Source: JACPRL01 sp035573715
GTDB taxonomy: Bacteria; Acidobacteriota; Terriglobia; Acidiferrales; 2-02-FULL-67-57
Direction of reading: 5' to 3'
DNA length: 64,000 nt
NCBI GenBank assembly: GCA_035573715.1
Contig: DATLZZ010000011.1
Coordinates: 1 to 64,000 of the forward strand
Below are positions 25,187-33,197 of the stretch, in pieces (positions within the stretch are counted from its first letter, which is position 1; each line of letters starts with the position of its first letter). The position numbers and the translations under genes were made by a program. Under the pieces are notes generated by a model that was not told where the DNA came from, searched no databases, and saw only the letters and a program-made list of their open reading frames with translations.

Positions 25187-25605
25187 GCAGGATTTTCTGG
25201 GACACGAACCTGTTCATCTACCTGATTGAGGACTACGGTGAGCTTTCAGCCCGTGTGGCCGGGTTGCGGCAGCGGATGCTGGCGCGCGGGGACGAGCTCT
25301 ATACGTCGACACTCACGTTGGGCGAAGTTCTCGTCAAGCCGATGGAAGCCGAGAACTTCGAGTTGGCCCGCCGCTATCAACAGGCACTAACCGAGGGCGC
25401 CACGTTGGTCTCATTCGACGCCGAGGCGGCCCGCAACTACGCTTCCCTTCGGCGTGACCGGACGATTCGCCCGCCGGACGCGATTCAACTAGCCTGCGCC
25501 GCCGTGGCCGGGATCGACCTGTTCATCACAAATGATGAGCGCCTGAGCGCGAGAACGGTTCCCGGTATTCTGTTTATTGCCTCACTCCAGAAGGCCTTCC
25601 TCTAA
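25183..25605 (+). CDS. PIN-domain (VapC-like) ribonuclease toxin
   Basis: 140 residues with all four acidic PIN residues: Asp7 (FWDTNLFIYL), Glu48 (TLGEVL), Asp99 (RPPDAIQLACA) and Asp118 (FITNDERL). This metal-dependent endoribonuclease fold acts as the toxin of VapBC modules by cutting tRNA or rRNA. The GTG start at 25183 overlaps the upstream stop by 4 bases; a GTG at 25177 is the alternative. Together with the upstream gene and palindrome it forms a compact, probably autoregulated pair. Confidence 0.9.
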   Translation: MSRIFWDTNLFIYLIEDYGELSARVAGLRQRMLARGDELYTSTLTLGEVLVKPMEAENFELARRYQQALTEGATLVSFDAEAARNYASLRRDRTIRPPDAIQLACAAVAGIDLFITNDERLSARTVPGILFIASLQKAFL

Positions 25606-25629
25606 ACCGCCCCGGGCTCGCAAAAAGGC

Positions 25630-25660
25630 TTGACAAAATCGGAGAATGGATTAATTCTAA
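25630..25660 (+). promoter_or_regulatory. Possible promoter of the peroxidase gene
   Basis: TTGACA at 25630-25635 is followed by an AT-rich stretch (AATTCTAAATATT, 25653-25665) where a weak -10 could lie. The -10 is not clear, so this is tentative. Confidence 0.35.
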
Positions 25661-25700
25661 ATATTCACGAGCCCCCAAGCTAACCGAAGGAGCAATTCTC

Positions 25701-26840
25701 ATGCGCGGTCGCACGTTCATTGTTCTCGTTCTGCTGCTGGTACTCATCGGCGTCGGCTACTGGTTCGCGAGCCAACGCGGGCCGGCGCCGCCGCCCTCGA
25801 CGACGCCCATCGGCGCGCCGCTGACGCTCACCGCCCCGCTGGGCTTGCCGCCCGTTCCCGTTCCGCCTGACAATCCACCGACAGTGGAAACCATCGCGCT
25901 GGGGCGTCGCCTCTACTACGACCCCATTCTCTCGGTGGACAACACCGTTTCCTGCGCCACCTGCCACCATCCCGACTTCGGCTTCTCCGACGGCAAGCCG
26001 GTTTCTGAAGGCGTGCACGGCAAGAAGGGCAATCGCAATGCGCCGACGGTCATCAACGCCGCCTACAATGCCGTGCAGTTCTGGGACGGGCGCGCGCCCA
26101 GCCTCGAAGAGCAGGCCGGCGGCCCGATGCAGAACCCGGTGGAGATGGCGCACACCATGGAAGGGGTCGAGGAGAAGCTGAACGCCGACCCGAGCTACCG
26201 CGAGGAATTCAAGAAAGCATTCGGCGCTGACCGCATTACCTTCGGGATGGTGACCAAGGCCATCGCCTCGTTTGAGCGCACCGTCATCGCCGGCAACTCG
26301 CCCTTCGACCGCTGGTACTACGGCAAGGACGAGAAGGCGGTGAGCGACGCGGTCAAGCGCGGCTTTGAAGTTTTCCGCGACCCGAAGAAGGGCAACTGCG
26401 CCGCTTGCCACTCGGTCGGCGAGCAGAACGCGCTCTTCACCGATAACAAGTTCCACAACATCGGCGTGGGGGTGAAGCTCGACAAATACGGCAACCCGGA
26501 GTTCACCGATCAGGGGCGCTTCGAGGTCACCAAGAACGAAGCCGACCGCGGCGCCTTCAAAACGCCCGGGCTGCGCAACATCGCTCAGACCGCGCCCTAC
26601 ATGCACGACGGCAGCTTGAAGACACTCAAGGACGTGATTGACTTCTATGTCGGCGGCGGCAACTCCAACCCGAACCTCGACAAGGAAATCCACACGCTCG
26701 TCCACCTCAGCGGCAAGGAGCGCGAAGACCTGCTGGCGTTTCTCGAGTCTTTGACGGGCAAGTTCCCGTACGAAGTCGGTCCGCCGACCACAACCTCTGC
26801 GCAGCCAGCGCGCCTAGAGCAAGCCAGGCGCGGCCAGTGA
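25701..26840 (+). CDS. Dihaem cytochrome c peroxidase (CcpA/MauG family)
   Basis: 379 residues. An N-terminal membrane anchor or signal (TFIVLVLLLVLIGVGYWF) and a Pro-rich linker lead into two haem domains with CATCH (about residue 92) and CAACH (about residue 235). Family blocks LGRRLYYDPILSVDNTVSCATCHHPDFGFSDG, APTVINAAYNAVQFWDGRA and KTPGLRNIAQTAPYMHDGSLKTLKDV are present. It removes H2O2 in the periplasm with electrons from a c-type donor. Monocistronic. The C-terminal Thr/Ala/Gln tail is unstructured. Confidence 0.94.
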   Translation: MRGRTFIVLVLLLVLIGVGYWFASQRGPAPPPSTTPIGAPLTLTAPLGLPPVPVPPDNPPTVETIALGRRLYYDPILSVDNTVSCATCHHPDFGFSDGKPVSEGVHGKKGNRNAPTVINAAYNAVQFWDGRAPSLEEQAGGPMQNPVEMAHTMEGVEEKLNADPSYREEFKKAFGADRITFGMVTKAIASFERTVIAGNSPFDRWYYGKDEKAVSDAVKRGFEVFRDPKKGNCAACHSVGEQNALFTDNKFHNIGVGVKLDKYGNPEFTDQGRFEVTKNEADRGAFKTPGLRNIAQTAPYMHDGSLKTLKDVIDFYVGGGNSNPNLDKEIHTLVHLSGKEREDLLAFLESLTGKFPYEVGPPTTTSAQPARLEQARRGQ

Positions 26841-26856
26841 GAAGAATGAGCGCGCT

Positions 26857-27273
26857 CTAGCGGTCGACGCGCAGCCCCTCCAGATAGAAGGCGGCCTGCC
26901 GCCGGGCGGCGGAATGCGGGTCGTGGTCGGTGCACCTGCCGGCCAGATCCTCGTAGGTGCTCGCGATGGCGTCGCGCGCATCCCCTCGCCAGCCGCGGCG
27001 ATAGTCGCGCCGATACTCGCGGTCATCGTCGCGGTCATAGCGATAGACGCCGCGAACCTCGCGCTCGTACTTCAGCAGCGAGTCGTGGCAGCTCACGCCG
27101 TCCTTGATGCTGTCCAGCGCCCAGACCACCGCCACGCTGCGCGCGTAGTCGCCGTTGCGGTAGTAGCTCTCCGGATGCGGGCTGGCCTGGACGCCGTTGT
27201 CGGCGGTGAAGAAGAACAGTGCCAGAAACAAGAGAGGTGAAAGCAAAAGTGCAAGGGCGTTTCTGTTTCTCAT
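26857..27273 (-). CDS. Exported hypothetical protein, Arg/Asp/Tyr-rich
   Basis: 138 residues. The signal peptide is MRNRNALALLLSPLLFLALFF. The mature part holds two cysteines (SCHDS, GRCTD), a very charged Arg/Asp/Tyr stretch (YDRDDDREYRRDYRRGWRGD) and ends AFYLEGLRVDR. No family recognised. It converges on the peroxidase gene with 16 bases between stops. Confidence 0.65.
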   Translation of the reverse strand: MRNRNALALLLSPLLFLALFFFTADNGVQASPHPESYYRNGDYARSVAVVWALDSIKDGVSCHDSLLKYEREVRGVYRYDRDDDREYRRDYRRGWRGDARDAIASTYEDLAGRCTDHDPHSAARRQAAFYLEGLRVDR

Positions 27274-27352
27274 CGCTCAACTCCTTTAACTGCCATGCGG
27301 AGCCGCGTCGGCTCCTCTTTCTGTTATGCGAGCCGGCGACGCAGGGTTGCCT

Positions 27353-27382
27353 GTAATCTCCAACAGTTTCTGACGGTATAAT
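27353..27382 (+). promoter_or_regulatory. Possible promoter of the EF-P gene
   Basis: A perfect TATAAT at 27377-27382, 36 bases before ATG 27419. No good TTGACA-like box at 17-18 bases; GTAATC at 27353-27358 is the best candidate. A CCTGTAAT string here lacks the GCATTT block and is not taken as an ECF promoter. Confidence 0.4.
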
Positions 27383-27418
27383 TGCCCGCAGCACGGGCGA
27401 ATCTTCGAGGATGGCGCC

Positions 27419-28009
27419 ATGGCCGTGATTGCCGCTCCCGATCTGCGCGCGGGGATGACCGTGCGTCTGGAAGGAGAGCTCTACAAGGTGATCAGCGCTG
27501 ACTACCACGCCGGCGGCGGCAAGATGCCCGGCGTAACTCATGCCAAGCTGCGCAACCGGTTGACCGGCGCCGTGCGGGAGCGCCGGTTCCGACCCGAAGA
27601 GCGCCTCGAAGCGGTCGAAATCGAGCGCCAGGCAATGCAGTTCCTCTACGCCGACGATGAGCAGTGCTACTTCATGAACCCGGAGAGCTTCGAGCAGATC
27701 GGCGTGCCCAACGAACGCCTGGGGCCGGTGGCGCGCTACCTGCAGCCCGAATTGACCATTCCCGTTGAGTTCTCCGACGGCCAACCCGTCGGCGCGGTCT
27801 TCCCCGACATCGTGGAAGTCCGGGTGGCGACCACCGCCCCGCCGGTCCACGGCGCCGGCTCGGACAACGTCTGGAAGGAAGCCGAGCTTGAAAATGGGCT
27901 CACCATCATGGTTCCGCCCTTCATCGCCGCGGGCGAAATGATTCGGGTAGAAGTGGAAACCGGCAAGTACGTCGACCGCGCCAGGACGGAAAGGGAAAAG
28001 AAGAAGTAA
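27419..28009 (+). CDS. efp: Elongation factor P family protein with atypical tip loop
   Basis: 196 residues, the normal three-domain length (KOW-like domain I, two OB domains). It binds stalled ribosomes to help form Pro-Pro bonds. Domain I starts ADLRAGM-like (APDLRAGMTVRLEGELYKVISADYH) and the tip loop reads HAGGGKMPG (residues 30-38) instead of the usual KPGKGG with a modifiable Lys or Arg at the apex; Lys35 is offset. The C-terminal block IMVPPFIAAGEMIRVEVETGKYVDRA is canonical. No modification enzyme is encoded nearby. It could be the second, divergent EF-P of the genome. It ends just before tRNA-Leu. Confidence 0.9.
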   Translation: MAVIAAPDLRAGMTVRLEGELYKVISADYHAGGGKMPGVTHAKLRNRLTGAVRERRFRPEERLEAVEIERQAMQFLYADDEQCYFMNPESFEQIGVPNERLGPVARYLQPELTIPVEFSDGQPVGAVFPDIVEVRVATTAPPVHGAGSDNVWKEAELENGLTIMVPPFIAAGEMIRVEVETGKYVDRARTEREKKK

Positions 28010-28031
28010 TCGGCTCTCTCAATGGGATTTG

Positions 28032-28118
28032 TGGTGCGGAAGGTGGGAGTCGAACCCACACGGCCTTCCGGCCACGGGATCCTAAGTCCCGTGCGTCTGC
28101 CAGTTCCGCCACTTCCGC
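28032..28118 (-). tRNA. tRNA-Leu (anticodon TAG)
   Basis: Minus strand, 87 nt with encoded CCA. The acceptor stem GCGGAAG pairs with CTTCCGC, the D-arm region is GGCGGAACTGGCAGACGC, the anticodon stem-loop is CGGGA-CTTAGGA-TCCCG (anticodon TAG), with a long class II variable arm (TGGCCGGAAGGCCG) and T-arm GGGTTCGACTCCC. It is the insertion site of the neighbouring island: its 5' half is duplicated at 48641-48680. Confidence 0.96.
28079..28118. repeat. Attachment-site repeat, tRNA end of the island
   Basis: 40 bases identical to 48641-48680, covering the tRNA-Leu 5' end through the anticodon loop. Because the intact tRNA lies here, the island itself supplies this tRNA half. Confidence 0.85.
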
Positions 28119-28194
28119 TCAGTGCTGTAACATCCTAACAGACAAAGCTTTGTACCACCAATCAACCCGTTCATCGGAACGCTGGCTTCTGGCC

Positions 28195-28222
28195 GGTGTC
28201 AGTTCTAGTGCCAGTTGCGTCT
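28195..28222. repeat. Arm-type repeat, tRNA end of the island
   Basis: 28 bases matching 48467-48494 at 25 positions in the same orientation. Each copy contains two GTGYCAGTT half-sites 11 bases apart, the layout of integrase arm sites. This copy touches the integrase stop codon. Confidence 0.6.
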
Positions 28223-29301
28223 TACCCTGCCGGGGCTACCAGGCGATCTACAGCTTGCCGAACGTGCCCTGGGGCCAGGTGCGCATACCGCATCACCATT
28301 TGCAGCGTCCGGTGCCCTAGCAACTCGGCCACAGTTCGCAAGTCAACCCCGGCCATCACCAGGCGCGAGGCAAAGCAGTGCCTCAAATCGTGCCAAACGA
28401 ACGGCCCGATGCTGGCCTTCTTCACGGCGCTTTCGAACCATCGCTGCCAGTCGCGCTCACGTATATCAGCCGTACCAGGAACCACGTATCCGGACCCGTC
28501 CTGCCGTTCGCGCAGCTTCTCAAGCGCCTTCCGTGCTACCTCGTTCAACGGGATTGAACGCCTGTGGCCGTTCTTGCTTTGGGCGATGGTCAGCAGTCCC
28601 AGCTTGAAGTCTACATGCTCCCAGCGCAGGCGGTATTGTTCGTTCCGCCGCATCCCCGTATGCAAGGCAAGATCGACCTCGGGCTCTCGCTCTGGAGCGA
28701 GCTCTCGAATCTTCTCACGGAGTTTCTTTTCCTGCTCGGCATCCAGTAAGCGAACGCGCCCGCTGCTCTCTCGGCGGCGCGCGACCTTGCGGATCGGGTT
28801 GTCGGCCAGCTTGCCGTTACGCACGGCAATCCGATAGACGAAGCTGAGGAGTGCCCTATAGCGGTTGCACGTCGCTGGCGCCCACGCTTGCTCGGAGAAC
28901 CTCGCTTCAATTTCCTGCGGCGTAATGGTTTCAGCCGTGCGAGAGCCAAACCATTTGAGAAGAATTCCCATTCGGTACTCGTCGTCTCTATAGCTGCGCT
29001 TGTGCGCGCGCGAGTAAGTCAATGCGTCCTCGGCAATGGCTTTGAAGGAAGGCAACGGCTTGCGCAACGTCTCTGGCAGCTTGCGGCCTTGGAGTACTTC
29101 GGTCTTTCGCTTCTGATACAACGTGATCGCAGCGCCCTTGCTCGGGGCACGCTCTCGCCGAATGCGACCCGTGGCGTCTGCGTACCTTATCCACCAGCGG
29201 CCTGACCCGCGCGGCTTCTCGTACACACCGCGCTGCTTCTTCTCTTTGGGCTGCTTTCCCGCTTTGTGGGGCATTTCTACCACGACCGCCGCTGTGCTCA
29301 T
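28222..29301 (-). CDS. Tyrosine integrase of the island
   Basis: 359 residues, a phage-type site-specific recombinase. Start ATG 29301 with AGGAAGAG upstream, overlapping the previous stop (ATGA). N-terminal arm-type region (RGVYEKPRGSGRWWIRYADATGR), core-binding domain (about 90-180) and catalytic domain with Arg in LHTGMRRNEQYRLRW, Lys in QSKNGHRRSIPL, HDLRHCFASRL, LGHRTLQMVMRYAHL ending with the nucleophile Tyr. All catalytic residues are present, so it should be active. It points toward the tRNA-Leu attachment site 104 bases away. Confidence 0.95.
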   Translation of the reverse strand: MSTAAVVVEMPHKAGKQPKEKKQRGVYEKPRGSGRWWIRYADATGRIRRERAPSKGAAITLYQKRKTEVLQGRKLPETLRKPLPSFKAIAEDALTYSRAHKRSYRDDEYRMGILLKWFGSRTAETITPQEIEARFSEQAWAPATCNRYRALLSFVYRIAVRNGKLADNPIRKVARRRESSGRVRLLDAEQEKKLREKIRELAPEREPEVDLALHTGMRRNEQYRLRWEHVDFKLGLLTIAQSKNGHRRSIPLNEVARKALEKLRERQDGSGYVVPGTADIRERDWQRWFESAVKKASIGPFVWHDLRHCFASRLVMAGVDLRTVAELLGHRTLQMVMRYAHLAPGHVRQAVDRLVAPAG

Positions 29302-30239
29302 CTCTTCCTCCGTTGCTTCTGTTGTTGAGCAAGTCGTTTTGCACGTTGCCTCTTCCGCCACGCTCTGCTCTTAAACGCGTCCAGGCAGCGTCGGGAGCAA
29401 TACTTGTCCCTTGGCGTCCGCATGGGAAAGACCAGGCCACAATTCGGACACTGCTGGAAAGCCCCGCCGACGCGCTCTGCCAGTTTCCAATAGATCACCT
29501 GGAGCAGCGCCTTGTATCTCAGCTCCAGCCCGAAACGCGGCTCAGACGCGTGATGTCCGGCTGCAACAAACTCAAAGTGGATACCGGCAATTTGGGAATT
29601 CAGAACCCAGGCCAGAACTCGGTACGCCGTTCCGATGGGGTCTTCCCCCCAACGCGGCCAGGCCTTGTACTCAGCTTCTTCTTTGCTGTCGCTGAGAACA
29701 GCTTCTGGTCGTGACCACGCAAAACCAGTAAAGCGGCGCGGTTCTCCGGTAAAGATGCTTTGTAACCCCATCTTCTTAAACTGCGCGCTGAGAGCACGGT
29801 GCAAGGCGGACAGCGAATGAAGTTTGACTCTACCGCTGCGCACATCGTCAATAATGTTGATAGTCCCGAGGATTCCGGCGGCATTGCGAGCGTGGGCGAT
29901 GGCCCAATCAACTGGGTCGCCGTGCCAGTCCTCCTTGCGACGGCGCATCTCAGTTTCGTACAGCACGTCATATCCCAGCAAACCATAGTGATGATTGAAA
30001 TGCAGAAGTGTCTGCTCGTCCCTCACCCTCGCGAAATCGTCTAATAGGTCTTGCTCGAGAACCGGCCAGCACCAGTCCTCACCAGCCGTCCAGTCAGGAA
30101 CGACCACTCGAACTTTTCGACCATCAAGCAAGTGGCTTTCGATTCGGTATTCTCCCGCTACCGGCAGGCCATACGAAGCAAGCAAAGGTGCCGTAACCTC
30201 AAGCATCACCTTTTCTGTATCTGTAAGGTGTTGACCCAT
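29298..30239 (-). CDS. Zinc-ribbon protein of the island, unknown function
   Basis: 313 residues. The C-terminus carries a CGNR-like zinc motif, CPNCGLVFPMRTPRDKYCSRRC, followed by a strongly basic tail (RAWRKRQRAKRLAQQQKQRRKR) fit for nucleic acid binding. The N-terminal 250 residues have no motif I recognise (LLHFNHHYGLLGYDVLYETE, EEAEYKAWPRWGEDPIGTAYRV). Start taken at ATG 30239; a GTG at 30257 adds six residues and has a slightly better ribosome site. Co-transcribed with the integrase (4-base overlap). Possibly a regulator of the element. Confidence 0.75.
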   Translation of the reverse strand: MGQHLTDTEKVMLEVTAPLLASYGLPVAGEYRIESHLLDGRKVRVVVPDWTAGEDWCWPVLEQDLLDDFARVRDEQTLLHFNHHYGLLGYDVLYETEMRRRKEDWHGDPVDWAIAHARNAAGILGTINIIDDVRSGRVKLHSLSALHRALSAQFKKMGLQSIFTGEPRRFTGFAWSRPEAVLSDSKEEAEYKAWPRWGEDPIGTAYRVLAWVLNSQIAGIHFEFVAAGHHASEPRFGLELRYKALLQVIYWKLAERVGGAFQQCPNCGLVFPMRTPRDKYCSRRCLDAFKSRAWRKRQRAKRLAQQQKQRRKR

Positions 30240-30298
30240 GCGCGCACTATATGGCACGCTCGCCCCGCAGTCAAGCTCAAAAGGAGGTCACCACTTTA

Positions 30299-30484
30299 AT
30301 GCAGCAAACGAACGTGTCGGAGAGGGTGATGCATAGCATCCAGGAGACGGCGTTCCTACTCAACCTCAGCACACGAAAAGTTCATTACCTGATCGCCGAG
30401 AAGAAGATCAAAACGCTGAAGTGCGGAAAGAGACGCCTGATTCCGCGCACCGAAATCCTGCGGCTGTCCCGCGAGGCTCGGTAA
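30299..30484 (+). CDS. Excisionase-like helix-turn-helix protein
   Basis: 61 residues. SIQETAFLLNLSTRKVHYLIAEKKIKTLKCGKRRLIPRTEILRL is a MerR/HTH_17-type winged helix as found in excisionases. AAGGAGGT lies 10 bases before ATG 30299. It diverges from the zinc-ribbon/integrase pair and heads the rightward operon, the usual place for a directionality factor or control protein. Confidence 0.85.
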   Translation: MQQTNVSERVMHSIQETAFLLNLSTRKVHYLIAEKKIKTLKCGKRRLIPRTEILRLSREAR

Positions 30485-30492
30485 GGAGGCCA

Positions 30493-32754
30493 GTGACCGC
30501 TCATACCACCAGTGACCGAGGGCGGCGCATCGTGGCGGTGTATCCGTACCACGACGAAGACGGATCGCTCCTATTTGAAGTTGTCCGCTTCGAGCCGAAG
30601 GGGTTTGCCCAGCGTCGTCCGGATGGGAACGGCGGCCACAGTTGGGGTCTCAACGGTCAACGGCGGGTGCCGTATGGCCTGCCCGAGGTACTGGCCGCAC
30701 CAGCGGATGCGCTGGTCTTTGTGGCTGAGGGCGAGAAGGACGTCCACACGCTGCGCGCTCTCGGGCTTACTGCTACATGCAATCCTGGCGGCGCAGGCAA
30801 GTGGCAGCCAGACTTTAACATGCACTTTGCCGGGCGGGATGTGGTTGTGCTCGCGGACAACGACGGCCCTGGACTCGCTCACGCTGATTCCGTCGCTCGG
30901 AATCTTCACCAGGTCGCCCACCGTGTGCGGCTGGTATGGCTGCCGGGGCCGGAGAAGTCCGACGTTTCCGACTGGCTTGACGCGGGCCACAGTGTGGACG
31001 AACTGCTTGCAGTTGTTGCCCAGACGCCGGACTACGAGCCGCCGATGGAGTCAAGCGGTGATGCGCCCACCAATGTGATTGAGTTCCGCGGCAGCGAAGC
31101 ACCGGTGACGAAATCGGCTGCGGTGCGGCTCGTGGAGGTTCTCCCTGACGACGCGGTGCTGTTCCATGCTCCGGACGGCACCGAATATACCGTCGTCACC
31201 GTTAACGGCCACAGGGAAACGCTCAAGATCAAGTCCGCGGCGTTCAGGAAATACTTGGCCCGCCTGTTATACCTGACCGAGGGAAAGGCGCCCTCCAGTC
31301 AAGCACTCCACGACGCGGTCAACCTGATCTGCGCCCAGGCGCTTTACGACGGCCACGAACAGGAAGTCTACCTGCGCACTGCGCCACGCGAGGGCGGGGG
31401 TTTCTGGCTCGACCTATGCGATCCAACCTGGAGCGCGATTGAAGTCACCTCCCACGGCTGGCGCGTCGTAGAGAATCCGCCCGTTCGATTCCGGCGTGCC
31501 TCCGGGATGCTGGCCTTGCCGGTGCCGCAGCGCGGCGGCACCCTCGATGAGCTGGACGAATTCGTGAACGTCAGGTCCGCCGATGATCGTCTTCTGCTCC
31601 GGACGATCATCTCCAGCTACATGCGCCCAACAGGACCATACGTCGTGCTGGCTCTACATGGTGAACATGGTGCCTGCAAGTCTTCAGCGGCAAAGGTCAT
31701 TCGTCTTCTAATCGACCCCAGTTCTACGCTGCTCAGCCGTGCTCCCCGTGACGAGCACAACCTTTTCATTGCCGCCAACAACGGTTGGATAGTGAACTTC
31801 GACAACTTGTCGCGGCTCGACACCTGGCTGAGTGACGCCCTGTGTTGTTTGGCCACGGGCGGCGGGTTAAGGACTCGCGAGCTTTACAGTGATGACACCG
31901 AGCGCATTTTCTCTGCCATGCGCCCTGTCATTTTGAACGGGATCGAGGCGTGTATCACGCGGGGCGACTTGGCCGACCGCGCAGTGACGATCTACCTGGG
32001 TCAGCCGGAACGGCGTCAGAAAGAGAGCGAGTTCTGGCGGCGCTTCTCTGCCAGCCAGCCTCGCATCCTGGGTGGGCTCCTCGATGCCGCTGTCGGCGGG
32101 CTGCGCCAGGTCCAGGCAGGCGTCACCGTGGAACACTTGCCGCGAATGGCGGACTTTTGCGAGTGGGGCATCGCGGTGGAAGTATCGCTCGGGTTTGAGC
32201 CAAGCTCTTTCTTGACCGCCTACACGAAGAACCACACAGACAACAACTCGCTGGCCCTAGAGTCGTCGCCCGTGGCGTCGGCGATCATGGCGCTCATGAC
32301 CACCAACACCATGTGGTCGGGCACGGCGACTGAGTTATTGGAGAAGCTCGCTCCGCTCGCCGGTGAAGCCACCAGACAGAAGGGCTGGCCCGCCGATGGT
32401 GCGCGCCTTCGGAAGGCGCTTCCACGCGTCATGCCAAATTTGCGGGAAGCAGGAATCCACATCCACGTTGGCGACCGTGAAGGGAAGTCTGGGCGTCGCG
32501 TCATTCGCATTGAGCGCGTACAAAGTGTCCAAAACACCGTCAGCACTGTCAGCAGCGCCAGCGAATCCGGGGCTGAAGCTGCCGGTAGCCCGCAACCTGC
32601 TGAAATACCGTCAGCTTTGCCGTCAGCCGTAAACGCCTCAAAACACGAACCGACTGACAGTACTGACAGTGCCGACGGTAGAAAGCAGCCTCTATCTCCG
32701 GCCTTTGCCGGGGTGACCAAGCCTAAACCGGTCAGCCGCCAGGAGGATTTCTAA
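30493..32754 (+). CDS. Toprim primase-like / ATPase replication protein
   Basis: 753 residues. GTG start 30493 with AAGGAGG 4 bases upstream, 8 bases after the HTH gene stop. The N-terminal Toprim domain has ADALVFVAEGEKDVHTL (Glu motif) and GRDVVVLADNDGPG (Asp-x-Asp motif), as in phage and plasmid primases. The middle P-loop region (LALHGEHGACKSSAAKVIRLL, then NGWIVNFDNLSRL) is an ATPase/helicase-like domain. The Ser/Thr-rich C-terminus is disordered. It probably primes replication of the excised element. Its stop overlaps the next ATG (TAATG). Confidence 0.85.
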   Translation: MTAHTTSDRGRRIVAVYPYHDEDGSLLFEVVRFEPKGFAQRRPDGNGGHSWGLNGQRRVPYGLPEVLAAPADALVFVAEGEKDVHTLRALGLTATCNPGGAGKWQPDFNMHFAGRDVVVLADNDGPGLAHADSVARNLHQVAHRVRLVWLPGPEKSDVSDWLDAGHSVDELLAVVAQTPDYEPPMESSGDAPTNVIEFRGSEAPVTKSAAVRLVEVLPDDAVLFHAPDGTEYTVVTVNGHRETLKIKSAAFRKYLARLLYLTEGKAPSSQALHDAVNLICAQALYDGHEQEVYLRTAPREGGGFWLDLCDPTWSAIEVTSHGWRVVENPPVRFRRASGMLALPVPQRGGTLDELDEFVNVRSADDRLLLRTIISSYMRPTGPYVVLALHGEHGACKSSAAKVIRLLIDPSSTLLSRAPRDEHNLFIAANNGWIVNFDNLSRLDTWLSDALCCLATGGGLRTRELYSDDTERIFSAMRPVILNGIEACITRGDLADRAVTIYLGQPERRQKESEFWRRFSASQPRILGGLLDAAVGGLRQVQAGVTVEHLPRMADFCEWGIAVEVSLGFEPSSFLTAYTKNHTDNNSLALESSPVASAIMALMTTNTMWSGTATELLEKLAPLAGEATRQKGWPADGARLRKALPRVMPNLREAGIHIHVGDREGKSGRRVIRIERVQSVQNTVSTVSSASESGAEAAGSPQPAEIPSALPSAVNASKHEPTDSTDSADGRKQPLSPAFAGVTKPKPVSRQEDF

Positions 32755-33197
32755 TGCTGGCGGTAACCGAACTTCTGCAACGCGCCGAGCTTCTGGGCGT
32801 CCGCTTCTGGTTCGAGGGCGAAAAACTCAAGGTAGGTCTGCCGGATGACCCCGAGGCCCAAGCTGCTGTTGATGAACTTCGCGCGCACCGGGGCGATGTT
32901 CTTCGCCTGCTTCAGGAGCGCGAAACCGTCCCGCCGATGCCGCCGGGCGTGCGCTTGGTTTCGTGGCAGCCGAAGGCTGCGCCTGTGGCGATCACACGCT
33001 TCGCCATCGTGACGGACGTGCACCTGTTCGTCCGTACCATGCTGCGGCAGCTTGAGCATGCCTTGGCCTGGGAAGCCGACGACGAGAACCGGCGCTGGCT
33101 GGCCGGGCACCGTTCGTCGCGCGAGTTGCAGGACTATCTCTCGCAGGTTGGTTGCGAGGTCGAGATCGAGGAGGCGCAATGCCCCGCAGGGTCGTGA
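32754..33197 (+). CDS. Small island protein with TubC-like N-terminal domain
   Basis: 147 residues. Residues 1-55 (VTELLQRAELLGVRFWFEGEKLKVGLP...HRGDVLRLLQ) match the small TubC docking-type domain also found in mobile-element proteins. The C-terminal half (SSRELQDYLSQVGCEVEIEEA) resembles the next gene product. The start overlaps the primase stop by one base; the end overlaps the next gene. Role unknown; its place after a primase suggests a replication accessory. Confidence 0.7.
   Translation: MLAVTELLQRAELLGVRFWFEGEKLKVGLPDDPEAQAAVDELRAHRGDVLRLLQERETVPPMPPGVRLVSWQPKAAPVAITRFAIVTDVHLFVRTMLRQLEHALAWEADDENRRWLAGHRSSRELQDYLSQVGCEVEIEEAQCPAGS

Noticed and set aside
27351..27376. CCTGTAAT before the EF-P gene as a sixth ECF site
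   Set aside because: No GCATT block 15 nt downstream; a TATAAT box lies there instead.
28126..28152. TGTAAC next to tRNA-Leu as an ECF site
   Set aside because: Followed at 15 nt by GCTTTG and no gene in that direction.
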